A stretch of 59,011 nt of DNA from Porticoccaceae bacterium (GTDB lineage Bacteria > Pseudomonadota > Gammaproteobacteria > Pseudomonadales > Porticoccaceae), in NCBI GenBank assembly GCA_024644585.1, contig JAHEHM010000002.1:1-59011 (forward strand). Direction: 5' to 3'. Both the position numbers and the translations under genes were made by a program. The notes beneath the pieces were generated by a model. The model searched no databases and had not been told where the DNA came from. It saw nothing but the letters and a program-made list of their open reading frames with translations. This document shows positions 11,364 through 21,653 of this stretch, piece by piece (positions within the stretch are counted from its first letter, which is position 1; every line of letters starts with the position of its first letter).

Positions 11364-11386
11364 TAGATACTAGTGAGAAGACTTTA

Positions 11387-11557
11387 ATGGATAAATCTAC
11401 ATCACCCTGCATTTCAATTTGTCGACTTAATGACGAAGATGTTTGCGTCGGCTGTTACCGCACCAGTGAAGAAATAAGAAACTGGATTTATCTGGATGAT
11501 GATCAGCGACAGGATGTGCTTGATAGCTGCATAGATAGAGCAGACAAAAACAATTAA
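11387..11557 (+). CDS. DUF1289-type small Cys-rich protein (56 aa; below the ORF-track cutoff)
   Basis: MDKSTSPCISICRLNDEDVCVGCYRTSEEIRNWIYLDDDQRQDVLDSCIDRADKNN: CxxxC..C.GC.Rt..Ei..W pattern. Confidence 0.8.
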   Translation: MDKSTSPCISICRLNDEDVCVGCYRTSEEIRNWIYLDDDQRQDVLDSCIDRADKNN

Positions 11558-11569
11558 TTCAGTCTTAGT

Positions 11570-12850
11570 CTAAATACTCGATTCAGATGTAATTGGCTTA
11601 AGACAGGTTGCAGCTACTTTTTTCACGCGAGTGCCGTTAATTTCAACGGTTTCGAATTTAAATTGATTTAAAGTAAAGCTGACATTGCCGTCGGGGATAC
11701 TTTCTAATTGCTCTAAAACTAGCCCATTCATGGTTTTTGGGCCATTGAGCGGTAAGTCCCACTGGGTTGCCTTATTAATTTCTCGAATAGTAGCAGTACC
11801 GTCAATTAAGAAACTACCATCATTCTGAGCCATTACCTCTTCAATACGATCAGCTTCATTGGTGGTGAAATCACCTACGATTTCTTCCAATATGTCTTCC
11901 AGAGTGACAAGACCTTGAACCTCACCGTATTCATCAACTACGATGGCAAAGCGACTACGCATTTTTTTGAAATTGAGAAGCTGTGTAGTCAACTTGGTGC
12001 TTTCGGGGATAAAGTAAGCCTCGTCAGCAAAGCGTTTAATAGCCTTGTGAGTAATAGTATCAGCGCGCAAAAGATGATTAGCTTTGCGGACATGAAAAAT
12101 GCCGATAATATTATTGATATCACCCGAGTACACCGGTTGGCGGGTGTATTCACAAGAAATAATTTTCTCCATTAGGACATCAATATTTTCCTCTAAATCC
12201 AGTCCGGTAACTTCGTTGCGTGGAATCATAATATCCTCAACTGTCATATTATCGAGGTCGAGAATGGCTCTTAGCATGCCCTGATTACTGTCAGAAAGTT
12301 TATGCCCAGACAGATCAACCAAAGACTTTAACTCTTCAGAATCTAAGCTATCGTCTCTATCTTTGTTGGGGTCAAAACCTAGTAGACCAATAAAGGTATT
12401 GGTTAGCCTATTGATAGACCAGATAAGAGGGGTTAAAAGCTGTAGCAGTGGCTTTAAAATATGACTGGCCTTGAACGCAAACCATTCGGGATTTTGGGCG
12501 GCAATGGTTTTAGGTGTTACTTCGGAAAAAACTAAAACTAAAATGGTTAGTGTTGCAGTCGCAACCCAAGGGGCTGCAGCTTCGCCAACGTAATGGATAG
12601 CGAGCATGTTGGCGATAATCGCCGCCAAAATATTAACCGCGTTATTACCAACTAAAATCAGCCCAATTAAGCGATCAGGCATAGCTAGAAGCTTAGCGGC
12701 ACGCCTTGCGCCAGCGCTTTTTTTGCGTTGGTGTCTTAATCGATAGGGGTTGAGTGACATCATGCTTGTTTCTGAGCCAGAAAAGAACGCCGACAAAATG
12801 AGCAGCGAAAACAATATGCCCCAAAGAAACAATGGGTGGGAACCTTCCAA
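11570..12850 (-). CDS. CNNM/CorC-HlyC family membrane protein with CBS domains
   Basis: N-terminal DUF21 (SAFFSGSETSMMSLNPYRLRH), CBS pair (ARVxxxPVY-like, VVDEYGEVQGLVTLEDILEEIVGD), C-terminal CorC_HlyC domain. Confidence 0.92.
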   Translation of the reverse strand: MEGSHPLFLWGILFSLLILSAFFSGSETSMMSLNPYRLRHQRKKSAGARRAAKLLAMPDRLIGLILVGNNAVNILAAIIANMLAIHYVGEAAAPWVATATLTILVLVFSEVTPKTIAAQNPEWFAFKASHILKPLLQLLTPLIWSINRLTNTFIGLLGFDPNKDRDDSLDSEELKSLVDLSGHKLSDSNQGMLRAILDLDNMTVEDIMIPRNEVTGLDLEENIDVLMEKIISCEYTRQPVYSGDINNIIGIFHVRKANHLLRADTITHKAIKRFADEAYFIPESTKLTTQLLNFKKMRSRFAIVVDEYGEVQGLVTLEDILEEIVGDFTTNEADRIEEVMAQNDGSFLIDGTATIREINKATQWDLPLNGPKTMNGLVLEQLESIPDGNVSFTLNQFKFETVEINGTRVKKVAATCLKPITSESSI

Positions 12851-12919
12851 AAATAGTGCCTCTAAAACTTAAGTAACCTAATGTTGAATGAGATTATGCA
12901 ATATATCAACCGACAAAGG

Positions 12920-13714
12920 TTAATTTAATACAAGCTCAATGACGACTTTACTGCCAATATAGCCTAGAAGAATCCCTGAAAAACCAACCCAGGTCCAGTT
13001 GATAGCTCTGCGACCACGCCATCCATAAAGATGTCTGCCGAAAAGTAATACGGCATAGACCATCCAGGCGACAATGCTAAAGGCGACTTTATGTATTAGC
13101 TGTTGGGCAAAAAAGTCGTCATACACATAAAAGCCTGTAATTAGCGATAGGGTTAGCAGAACCTGACCCACCCAAATTAATTTAAATAGCAGTGCTTCCA
13201 TGGTTTCAAGGGCAGGCATGGTGCGCATTAATGCGTCTTGATGCTTATGTTTTAGCTGCCAGTTCTGATAGCCCGCCAGCAGAGCTTGGAGTGCGGCAAT
13301 GGCCAAAAAACTGTAGGCCAGAATAGAAATCAAGATATGCGCCTGTAAACTTAGGGGTACAAAAATATTCGCCTTTGTGCTGCTGCTAGTGAGTGCTACC
13401 AATAAAGTAATAGCTGAAATGGGAAACAGAGCTAAGTAAAGGCTATGAATAGGTTTCTGTAGGCTACTAAAATACACCAATGCATTAATCACTAAGGCCA
13501 GTAATGCAATTATTTTCATGAGGCTAAGGTCGAGCCCACCATCTTTTGAAAGTAATTGAAATGCAGCAACAGCATGAAGCACAATAGCAGCTAGAGTTAT
13601 GGTTTGAAGTAAATTATTCTTCAAACCATCTCGGTTATATAGTGCAAGTAGGGTTGCTATCCATCCTATGACATAAAGTGTGATAGCACCTGAGCCAAAT
13701 GCAAAGGTAGTCAT
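12920..13714 (-). CDS. Cytochrome c assembly/CcsA-like inner membrane protein (YpjD type)
   Basis: 264 aa, multiple TMs, divergent from ffh as is typical for ypjD. Confidence 0.85.
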   Translation of the reverse strand: MTTFAFGSGAITLYVIGWIATLLALYNRDGLKNNLLQTITLAAIVLHAVAAFQLLSKDGGLDLSLMKIIALLALVINALVYFSSLQKPIHSLYLALFPISAITLLVALTSSSTKANIFVPLSLQAHILISILAYSFLAIAALQALLAGYQNWQLKHKHQDALMRTMPALETMEALLFKLIWVGQVLLTLSLITGFYVYDDFFAQQLIHKVAFSIVAWMVYAVLLFGRHLYGWRGRRAINWTWVGFSGILLGYIGSKVVIELVLN

Positions 13715-13828
13715 AATATTATCCGTAGGTAATTGAAGCTAAGTTTGGCATATTAAGGGCTATAGGTGAAGTGTAGTGCTCAAATACTGATATAATGAAG
13801 TCATAAACCTAACGATTTGGAAAAAAAG

Positions 13829-15217
13829 ATGGCAATGTTTGAAAACTTAAGTGAGCGCTTATCCCTGAGTCTTAAAAAAATCTCAGGAAAAGCCAGTTTA
13901 AGTGAAAGTAATATCCAAGAAACCCTGCGAGAAGTACGCGTAGCACTTTTGGAGGCCGATGTTGCATTGCCAGTTGTTAAAGACTTTATTGAATTAGTCA
14001 AACAACGTGCCGTCGGCACTGAGGTAAGTAGTAGCTTAAACCCAGGTCAGCAATTCCTGAAGATTGTTCAGGCAGAACTTGAATCGGTGATGGGGGAGAA
14101 AAATGAATCCCTCAGCCTAAATGCTCAACCGCCTGCGGTGATATTGATGGCGGGCTTGCAGGGCGCGGGTAAAACCACATCGGTAGCTAAGTTGTCACGT
14201 TACCTTGCAGAACGTGAAAAGAAAAAAGTCATGGTAGTGTCTGCGGATGTCTATCGTCCAGCGGCGATTGAGCAGCTAAAAACACTAGCCTCTGAGGTTG
14301 GCGCTGAATTTTTCCCTAGCTCACCGGATCAAAAGCCCACCCAAATTGTTAGCGATGCTATTGCGGCGGCAAAAACCAAATTTGCAGATGTCCTAATTAT
14401 TGATACTGCAGGTCGTCTGGCTATTGATGAGCCGATGATGGATGAAATTAAGCAGGTTCATAAGGTTGCAAACCCGATTGAGACGCTGTTTGTAATCGAC
14501 GCCATGATTGGTCAGGATTCGGTTAATACCGCTAAGGCTTTTAATGAGGCACTACCTCTAACAGGGGTTATCCTGACTAAGGTCGACGGTGACGCAAGAG
14601 GTGGTGCTGCTTTATCGGTTCGCCATGTCACGGGTAAGCCGATTAAATTTTTGGGTGTGGGTGAAAAAACTGATGCCCTAGAGCCATTTCATCCTGAGCG
14701 AATTGCATCACGCATTCTTGGGATGGGCGATGTACTCAGCCTTATCGAAGATGTAGAGCGTAAGGTTGATAAGAAAAAAGCAGAAAAGTTTGCCAAAAAA
14801 GTAGCCAAAGGAAAGCGCTTTGATCTTGAAGATTTGCGTGAGCAGCTTCAGCAAATGAAGCAGTTAGGTGGCATGGAAAGCATGATGGACAAGCTTCCAG
14901 GAATGGGCAATATGGCACAGATGACTCAGCAGAAGGATATGACGGGTCAATTTAGCAAGATGGAATACATCATAGATTCTATGACTCCCAAAGAGCGCTC
15001 TAATCCCGATATCTTAAATGGTTCTAGAAAAAGACGAATAACTCAGGGTTCTGGCACTACTATCCAAGACTTGAATCGCCTGTTGAAGCAGCATAAGCAA
15101 ATGGGCAAGATGATGAAAAAAATGAAGGGTAAGGGTATGCAAAATATGATGCGTGGCCTAGGCGGCGGTATGCCTCCTGGCGGCGGATTACCCCCTGGTG
15201 GTTTCCCAAAGTTTTAG
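13829..15217 (+). CDS. ffh: Signal recognition particle protein Ffh
   Basis: GLQGAGKTTSVAKLSRYL, DTAGRL, TKVDGDARGGAALS, Met-rich C-terminal M domain; ORF track start at 13817 is a TTG. Confidence 0.97.
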   Translation: MAMFENLSERLSLSLKKISGKASLSESNIQETLREVRVALLEADVALPVVKDFIELVKQRAVGTEVSSSLNPGQQFLKIVQAELESVMGEKNESLSLNAQPPAVILMAGLQGAGKTTSVAKLSRYLAEREKKKVMVVSADVYRPAAIEQLKTLASEVGAEFFPSSPDQKPTQIVSDAIAAAKTKFADVLIIDTAGRLAIDEPMMDEIKQVHKVANPIETLFVIDAMIGQDSVNTAKAFNEALPLTGVILTKVDGDARGGAALSVRHVTGKPIKFLGVGEKTDALEPFHPERIASRILGMGDVLSLIEDVERKVDKKKAEKFAKKVAKGKRFDLEDLREQLQQMKQLGGMESMMDKLPGMGNMAQMTQQKDMTGQFSKMEYIIDSMTPKERSNPDILNGSRKRRITQGSGTTIQDLNRLLKQHKQMGKMMKKMKGKGMQNMMRGLGGGMPPGGGLPPGGFPKF

Positions 15218-15404
15218 GCGGTAAAAAATCCATATTTATTCACAGAAACAGCTGCTGAATAAAGAGGTTTCCTTTCCACATTATTTCGCGTAATATACCG
15301 CGCCTTTCCTAGGGTCGTAGCATGTACCTGTGGTATGGCATTTGGATAAGATTAAATAGACAATTTGTGGCGTTATAAAACGTCCAAAAACAGGGTATCA
15401 GTAA

Positions 15405-15656
15405 ATGGTAACAATTAGATTGGCTCGCGGTGGTTCAAAAAAACGTCCGTTCTTCCACATTACAGTTTCAGACTCACGTAAAGCACGTGATGCTCGTTAC
15501 ATTGAGCGTATTGGGTTTTTTAATCCTATTGCACGCGGTGGCGAAGAGCGTTTACGCATTGACTTGGATCGCGCTAACTACTGGCAAGGCCAGGGTGCTC
15601 AGGTAAGTGACCGAGTAACTTCGCTTTTGAAAGAGGCTGCTAAGCTAGCAGCATAA
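15405..15656 (+). CDS. rpsP: 30S ribosomal protein S16
   Basis: [25 protein letters not shown]. Confidence 0.98.
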   Translation: MVTIRLARGGSKKRPFFHITVSDSRKARDARYIERIGFFNPIARGGEERLRIDLDRANYWQGQGAQVSDRVTSLLKEAAKLAA

Positions 15657-15669
15657 GAGGTTTGATCCT

Positions 15670-16212
15670 ATGAGCAATAACTCAATTGTTCAGGGAACCC
15701 TCATTATTGGGCGCATCACTGCGGTGTTTGGTGTGCGCGGCTGGGTGAAAGTGATGTCTTTTACTCAGCAACCAGAAAAGATTTTTGATTATCAGCCATG
15801 GCAGGTTGATAAGCAGGGGCGCTATCAAACCATTGAAGTGGATGAATGGAAAATTCATGGCGATGGACTGGTGGCACGCCTTAAAGGTATTGATGATCGC
15901 GATGTTGCACGTGAATGGTGTCAATTAGATATCAGGGTAGGGCAAGATGCTCTGCCAGACCTGCAAGATAGTGATTATTATTGGCATCAGCTTCAGGGTT
16001 TAGTGGTGTATAACCATTATGGAGATAGTATCCAGAGGTTGGGGAAAGTTTCTTCGATGCTAGAGACTGGCGCCAATGACGTAATTGTTGTGACTGGTGA
16101 TGCAGAGAGTATAGATCGTAATGAACGGTTAATACCCTACGCAAAACAATATGTCACAAATATTGATTTAGAGTCGCAGAAAATTGATGTTATCTGGGAT
16201 CCTGATTTTTAA
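15670..16212 (+). CDS. rimM: Ribosome maturation factor RimM
   Basis: [16 protein letters not shown]; ribosomal operon position. Confidence 0.96.
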   Translation: MSNNSIVQGTLIIGRITAVFGVRGWVKVMSFTQQPEKIFDYQPWQVDKQGRYQTIEVDEWKIHGDGLVARLKGIDDRDVAREWCQLDIRVGQDALPDLQDSDYYWHQLQGLVVYNHYGDSIQRLGKVSSMLETGANDVIVVTGDAESIDRNERLIPYAKQYVTNIDLESQKIDVIWDPDF

Positions 16213-16241
16213 GAAATCAGTTATTTAACGGAGGTCTGGTT

Positions 16242-16961
16242 ATGAAAATAGCATTGATTACTCTGTTTCCAGAAATGTTTGAAGCACTCACTGGCTACGG
16301 AATTAGTAGTCGTGCGGTTAATCAGGGGTTGGTAGAGATTTCTAGCTTTAATCCTAGAGATTATACCCATGACCCTCATGCAACTGTAGATGATCGCCCC
16401 TACGGCGGCGGTCCAGGTATGGTCATGACGATTGAGCCGCTTCGCAAAGCGATTAGCGCGGCTAAAGATTGGATACAGGGCGAACCCTTAGTGGTTTACC
16501 TGTCGCCTCAGGGCAAGGTTCTGCAGCAGAGTGCAGTCAACCAGTTTGCTACAGAGCAGTCACTAATTTTGATTGCTGGTCGCTACGAAGGAATTGATGA
16601 GCGTTTAATTGAGCTCGAAGTGGATCAAGAGTGGTCCATTGGTGATTATGTGTTAAGCGGGGGTGAATTGCCCGCAATGGTGTTTATGGATGCACTGATA
16701 AGGCAGCTGCCTGGTGCTCTTGGGCATAAAGAGTCAGCGAGTCAGGATTCATTTGCTGATGGAATTTTAGACTGTCCCCATTTCACAAGGCCTGAAAAAT
16801 ACCAAGGCCTAGATGTACCAGAGGTTTTACTTTCTGGTAATCATGAAAAAATTAGACAATGGCGACTTAAGCAGTCGCTGTTAAGAACGAAGCAAAGAAG
16901 ACCGGATTTATTGGAAAAGCTTGAGCTCGATGATGAGCAAAAAGCCCTTCTTAAGGAATGA
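16242..16961 (+). CDS. trmD: tRNA (guanine-N1)-methyltransferase
   Basis: [44 protein letters not shown]. Confidence 0.97.
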   Translation: MKIALITLFPEMFEALTGYGISSRAVNQGLVEISSFNPRDYTHDPHATVDDRPYGGGPGMVMTIEPLRKAISAAKDWIQGEPLVVYLSPQGKVLQQSAVNQFATEQSLILIAGRYEGIDERLIELEVDQEWSIGDYVLSGGELPAMVFMDALIRQLPGALGHKESASQDSFADGILDCPHFTRPEKYQGLDVPEVLLSGNHEKIRQWRLKQSLLRTKQRRPDLLEKLELDDEQKALLKE

Positions 16962-16980
16962 GAGTAATGCGCTGGCAGAT

Positions 16981-17039
16981 GATGGCAAAGGATAAGCCAT
17001 CCTCTCTGTACAGAGCTCTAAATCAGGTGGCTTGCCACC
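16981..17039 (+). other. Two RNA hairpins in trmD-rplS spacer (candidate L19 leader)
   Basis: GATGGC-N9-GCCATC (16981-17001) and GGTGG-CTTG-CCACC (17026-17039; G(CUUG)C tetraloop). Confidence 0.5.
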
Positions 17040-17066
17040 AACCAATGTATATTGAGGAGCAAAAAA

Positions 17067-17426
17067 ATGTCAAATAAGACGACTATTATCGCTGCAATTG
17101 AAAAAGAGCAGATGGATAAGAAAATCCCTGAGTTTGGTCCAGGTGATACAGTTTCTGTAAAAGTAAAAGTAAAAGAAGGTAGCCGTGAAAGACTTCAGGC
17201 CTTTGAGGGTGTTGTTCTAGCTAAGCGTAACCGTCAGCTTAATTCAGCTTTTACTGTCCGTAAAATTTCAAATGGTATTGGTGTGGAGCGTACGTTCCAG
17301 ACTTACAGCCCATTAGTGGATAGCATTGAAGTGAAGCGTCGAGGTGCTGTACGTCGCGCTAAACTCTATTATCTTCGTGATCGTTCAGGAAGATCAGCAA
17401 GAATTAAAGAAAAACTTGCTAAATAA
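17067..17426 (+). CDS. rplS: 50S ribosomal protein L19
   Basis: [49 protein letters not shown] at 17067 preceded by TTGAGGAGC. Confidence 0.97.
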   Translation: MSNKTTIIAAIEKEQMDKKIPEFGPGDTVSVKVKVKEGSRERLQAFEGVVLAKRNRQLNSAFTVRKISNGIGVERTFQTYSPLVDSIEVKRRGAVRRAKLYYLRDRSGRSARIKEKLAK

Positions 17427-17433
17427 CTATCTG

Positions 17434-17464
17434 AAAAGGCGACCTTATAGGTCGCCTTTTTTTT
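17434..17464 (+). terminator. Intrinsic terminator after rplS
   Basis: AAAAGGCGACC TTATA GGTCGCCTTTTTTTT. Confidence 0.9.
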
Positions 17465-17620
17465 AAATCTTTTTTCATCCTTCCTTACTGCAATTTCCTC
17501 AGAAAATACCATTGATAGAGTCTATGCTTAACTCATTGTAGTAGGGCGAGGTAGGCCTATCTTTAAGTAATCTTGGTAATGTCTGCCATTCATCGATGAG
17601 TTAATGACGAGGGGAAAAGG

Positions 17621-17725
17621 ATGTTTTATACTCATATAAATAAATTGGGCGCAGGACGCATAATTAGTTGCTTCTGCGTATTAACTTTAATTAATTTTAT
17701 TTCTGGCGTGGGTGAAAAGAACTGA
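17621..17725 (+). CDS. Putative 34-aa small ORF coupled to the response regulator
   Basis: MFYTHINKLGAGRIISCFCVLTLINFISGVGEKN; preceded by GAGGGGAAAAGG; stop overlaps next start (TGATG at 17723-17727); hydrophobic core. Confidence 0.45.
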   Translation: MFYTHINKLGAGRIISCFCVLTLINFISGVGEKN

Positions 17726-18402
17726 TGCATATTCTTATTGTTGACGACCACGCTTTTGTTTGTGCAGGGCTAAAAGCGACCCTGCTTGATACATTGGATG
17801 ATATTCAGGTTACTACCACCGAAAGAGGTGAAGAGGTTCTATCAATTCTTGGCAAAGAAGATATTGATCTGATTATCTTAGATCTATTTATGCCGGGTGG
17901 TTATGGGGGTTTTGGGTTGATTGGTTTACTTCATGATCGATACCCCTGCCTGCCTATTATCGTGCTTTCAGCCTCAGAAAATTCAACGCATATTAGAAAG
18001 TGTTTTGAATTGGGTGTTACTGGCTTTGTTACTAAGTCTGCCCCCAAAGAAGCACTGATTGAGGCGATTGCCAAGGCATTAGAGGGTGAGCGTTATGTGC
18101 CGAAATATCTTATTGAGTCTGTAGCCGAGGTAGCTCGTGTTTTTGATGAGGTAGACTCTGGCGTTAATGTAGAAATTATTGCCGAGTTAATTACTGACAG
18201 ACAGTTTGATATTTTGAGCTGTATAAGTCGTGGTCATTCAAATAAACAAATTGCCCGCGAATTAGAGCTTTCGGAAAACACGGTTAAGGTGCATGTAAGC
18301 GCTATGCTAAAATCCTTAGGATTAAGTAATCGAACACAGGCAGGAATTTTGGGCCAAAAATTAGGTCTGGCAGAGTCAGTGGATATTGAGGCGGGTGTTT
18401 AG
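17725..18402 (+). CDS. NarL/LuxR-family response regulator
   Basis: REC (HILIVDDH, LIILDLFMPGG, K in FVTKSAP) plus LuxR HTH (LTDRQFDILSCISRGHSNKQIARELELSENTVKVHVSAMLKSL). Confidence 0.95.
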   Translation: MHILIVDDHAFVCAGLKATLLDTLDDIQVTTTERGEEVLSILGKEDIDLIILDLFMPGGYGGFGLIGLLHDRYPCLPIIVLSASENSTHIRKCFELGVTGFVTKSAPKEALIEAIAKALEGERYVPKYLIESVAEVARVFDEVDSGVNVEIIAELITDRQFDILSCISRGHSNKQIARELELSENTVKVHVSAMLKSLGLSNRTQAGILGQKLGLAESVDIEAGV

Positions 18403-18483
18403 CCGAATATTTTCAGTAAACAATAATAATATATAAGCAACTTTTTACGTTGCCTTATGAGAAAGTAATAGAGGAAGTAATAA

Positions 18484-20616
18484 ATGAAGGATAATTCACT
18501 AAAGCTACCATTTTTGATGGTAGCGCTGTCTGCTTCGACTCAGGTTTTTTCTGCGCAAGGGCTGCTGACTGAAGAAGACATATTTGCTGAGATTGATTCG
18601 GTTACTGGCGTAACTCATCTTAAGCAATCATTAAGTCAGGTTCCAGCCGCTGTCACTATTATTGATAGGCGAACCATAGAGGCTTCAACAGCCCTTAACT
18701 TAGTGGATTTATTTCGTTTAGTGCCTGGATTTCAGGTGTATTTTCTTCATGGCAACAAGCCGGGTGTGACCTATCATGTGCCTGGTGGGGATTATTCGCG
18801 ACGATTAGAAGTCAAAGTTGACGGGCGCTCTGTTTATGAGCCACTTTTGTCATCGGTAGAGTGGAATACCTTAGGTGTTGATATTGATGACATTGAATAC
18901 ATAGAAGTGGTTCGAGGCTCTAATACCGCGGCCGATGGCAGCAATGCGTTTATCGCTTCCTTCAATATAGTAACGCGCTCTCCGCTAGCGGATGCGGGAA
19001 CTAAATTCAGTGTTCAGCATGGTAATCAAGGAATCAAGAGTCGAGCAATTTCACATTCTTCTCAATTTGACCAGTTAGCGACGCGTTTCACCTTAAAAGC
19101 TAGCGAAAATAATGGTTTTGATCTTGAAGATTATCCAGATTATGCAGGCAAAGATTTTAGTGATTCAGCTGATACATTTACTATTAGATATCAAGGTTTA
19201 TGGACACCCTCGGTAACTGACAGTATTAATTTTCAATTAGGCACAGGTGATACCAAAACCACCATTGGCCCCAGTGACTATAAAAAGCGTCATTGGAAAA
19301 ATAAATATCAACATTTCAATTGGAAGCGCATAGCTAATGAGTGGAGTGATGTTGAGTTAGTGCTTTACCATAATCAAATTGACTTTGTGGATAATGACGA
19401 TCCATATGATGTTGCAACAGCACTTTATCTTTATGGTGCCGATGAAGAAGATGGTAAATCACTGCATCAGCGTATGGGTGGTGATCTTGTTCTGCCTTCT
19501 AATATTCAGCAAATATTAGGAAGTGGACCGAACCAAATCATTGCTCAGCCAACCTATGCTCATTTCTCTGATCGCTGGGATGCTGAGTTAAGATCGAATA
19601 TTTATAGTATTGATAATTTGCGTATGAGCCTTGCCATGGGTAGTCGCCATGATAGCTTTGAAACCGAATTGTTTCTGGGCGGTCCGGGTCAGGTTAGTCA
19701 GATAAGCAACCGATTAAATGCCAATTTGGAGTGGACTGCCTCGGATGCACTGACAATAAATTTGGGTAATGCCCTTGAAAAAATAAGAAATAAAGATAAT
19801 ACGAATTCCTATCGCGCTGCTGCCAATTATCAACTCTCCAAAAAGCATATATTTCGATTAGCTGGGAGTCATAGTTACCGAGATCCAACGCTATTAGAAG
19901 TAAACCAAAATTCGATCTACACCTACGATAATCAAGGTGAGAAAATTACTCTTTATACTCGCGTTAAATCGGATAATGATATTGCCACAGAGAAGCAGGT
20001 TAGTCGTGAAATAGGTTATCTGGGTTTATTTGATGACAAAAAATTATCCCTTGATATTCGAATTTTTGATGAAGAGCTTACAAACCTTATTGGCGAGCGC
20101 AGAGAGCGCTTTTTAGGGCCACTTCAGGATAGCATAAATATCATTGATAACACTGAGAACGTCAAATTGAAGGGCATCGAGTGGCAACTCCAGTATAGGC
20201 CCACAAACCAATTATTGCTGAGCCTAAACCATAGCTATTTAGTGGCTGAAGGCGATAGCCGGTATGGCTATGATAAGCATGATGATGCCGCTTCTGAGAA
20301 TGATCTTATTCTAGATCTAGATAAAACGGTGCCAGAGAATATGGCTAATCTACTGGTTAGCTATGAAATGCCTGGGGGGCTTAAATTCAGTGGCTCCTAT
20401 CATTATAAGGAAGGTTACAAGCCAAAACCGGGTGCAGTTAGCTTACCCAGTCATTCGCGATTTGATTTGAAAGCCTCAAAGCGGTGGTTTAGCCAAAGTA
20501 ATTGGATGGAATTATCGTTAACCGCACAAAATGTTGGCGATGATTATCAAGAGCATTTTTCATTTAATAAATTCGAAAGTCTCTATGTACTTGGATTTAA
20601 GCTCGGATCCAATTAA
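18484..20616 (+). CDS. TonB-dependent receptor
   Basis: 710 aa, signal peptide, plug (PAAVTIIDRRTIEASTALNLVDLFRLVPGFQV..., IEYIEVVRGSNTAADGSNAFIASFNIVTRSP), beta-barrel. Confidence 0.92.
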   Translation: MKDNSLKLPFLMVALSASTQVFSAQGLLTEEDIFAEIDSVTGVTHLKQSLSQVPAAVTIIDRRTIEASTALNLVDLFRLVPGFQVYFLHGNKPGVTYHVPGGDYSRRLEVKVDGRSVYEPLLSSVEWNTLGVDIDDIEYIEVVRGSNTAADGSNAFIASFNIVTRSPLADAGTKFSVQHGNQGIKSRAISHSSQFDQLATRFTLKASENNGFDLEDYPDYAGKDFSDSADTFTIRYQGLWTPSVTDSINFQLGTGDTKTTIGPSDYKKRHWKNKYQHFNWKRIANEWSDVELVLYHNQIDFVDNDDPYDVATALYLYGADEEDGKSLHQRMGGDLVLPSNIQQILGSGPNQIIAQPTYAHFSDRWDAELRSNIYSIDNLRMSLAMGSRHDSFETELFLGGPGQVSQISNRLNANLEWTASDALTINLGNALEKIRNKDNTNSYRAAANYQLSKKHIFRLAGSHSYRDPTLLEVNQNSIYTYDNQGEKITLYTRVKSDNDIATEKQVSREIGYLGLFDDKKLSLDIRIFDEELTNLIGERRERFLGPLQDSINIIDNTENVKLKGIEWQLQYRPTNQLLLSLNHSYLVAEGDSRYGYDKHDDAASENDLILDLDKTVPENMANLLVSYEMPGGLKFSGSYHYKEGYKPKPGAVSLPSHSRFDLKASKRWFSQSNWMELSLTAQNVGDDYQEHFSFNKFESLYVLGFKLGSN

Positions 20617-20660
20617 CAGGCAATTAGGATGGTAACTTTTGCGGAAGAAAAAACTTATTA

Positions 20661-21653
20661 ATGACTAAATTTATGCATATAAGAATAATTCTCAATAAGG
20701 TAGGTAAAATTTTCAACCTATCTTGTCTGTGTGTGCTTATGTGTTTTTTGTTTTTGTCTGCTAATGCCGCTAGTGCCTCCAATGACAAGGGTAGTCAAAC
20801 ACACGCTTTATTTGTACTGAGCAAAGATAGCACTAGCTATACCCATGTTGTTGATCTGATTGTTGCAGAATGGGCTAAAAATAATCAATACGCCATTGTT
20901 TTAAAAGAAGAGCAAAATAAATTAGAAATCATGCTCGATAAAACCGATATTGTTATCAGCTTTGGCACCAGTGCCGCTGAAACTGTGTTTAAGAATAAGT
21001 TTAAAAAACCTCATATCGTAACCTTAATAACCGAAAGTTCATTTGATAGTTTAGCCAAGCAGTATTTTGGCACTGAAGCCGTTGCGCTAGCTGCGGGTAT
21101 TAGCCCTATACTCTTGGATCAGCCTTTTGAAAGAAAAATTGCACTGGCTAAAAAGTTATTGCCAAAGGCTAGTCGCGTGGGAGTTATGTTGGGTTCGGCA
21201 ACAAAAGAAAAAATTACAACCTATAATAATTCTATTATAGATAGAAAGATGAAGCCGCAAACATTAATTATTGATGCTGGTAAAAACCCAGTACGCCAGC
21301 TTGATCCGATAATTAAACAAAGTGATGTATTTATACCTGTTGCCGACAGTCATCTTATTAATGTCACCACTGCGAAATGGATTTTACAGTTGAGTTATCG
21401 ATACCGAGTTCCTGTTATTGGCTATTCATCAAACTTTGTTGATGCGGGGGCTCTTGCCTCTGTTTATTCCTCCGCCGAGGGTGTTGCAAAACAGACACTA
21501 GAACTTCTGGGTACTGTATTCCACAAAGACTATACTCATACTGTGCACTCGCCAAAATTCTGTACGGTGAAATTTAATACAAATGTTGCCTGGTATTTGA
21601 ATCTAACCATTCCGGATGAACTTGCAATTGAAGCCGGTCGATGTGAGTTATGA
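20661..21653 (+). CDS. Periplasmic ABC-type substrate-binding-like protein (PF04392-like), no ABC permease/ATPase nearby
   Basis: Signal peptide; DIVISFGTSAAETVF..., AVALAAGISPILLDQPFERKIALAKKLLPKASRVGVMLGSATKE, PVADSHLINVTTAKWILQLSYRYRVPVIGYSSNFVDAGALASVY. Confidence 0.8.
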   Translation: MTKFMHIRIILNKVGKIFNLSCLCVLMCFLFLSANAASASNDKGSQTHALFVLSKDSTSYTHVVDLIVAEWAKNNQYAIVLKEEQNKLEIMLDKTDIVISFGTSAAETVFKNKFKKPHIVTLITESSFDSLAKQYFGTEAVALAAGISPILLDQPFERKIALAKKLLPKASRVGVMLGSATKEKITTYNNSIIDRKMKPQTLIIDAGKNPVRQLDPIIKQSDVFIPVADSHLINVTTAKWILQLSYRYRVPVIGYSSNFVDAGALASVYSSAEGVAKQTLELLGTVFHKDYTHTVHSPKFCTVKFNTNVAWYLNLTIPDELAIEAGRCEL

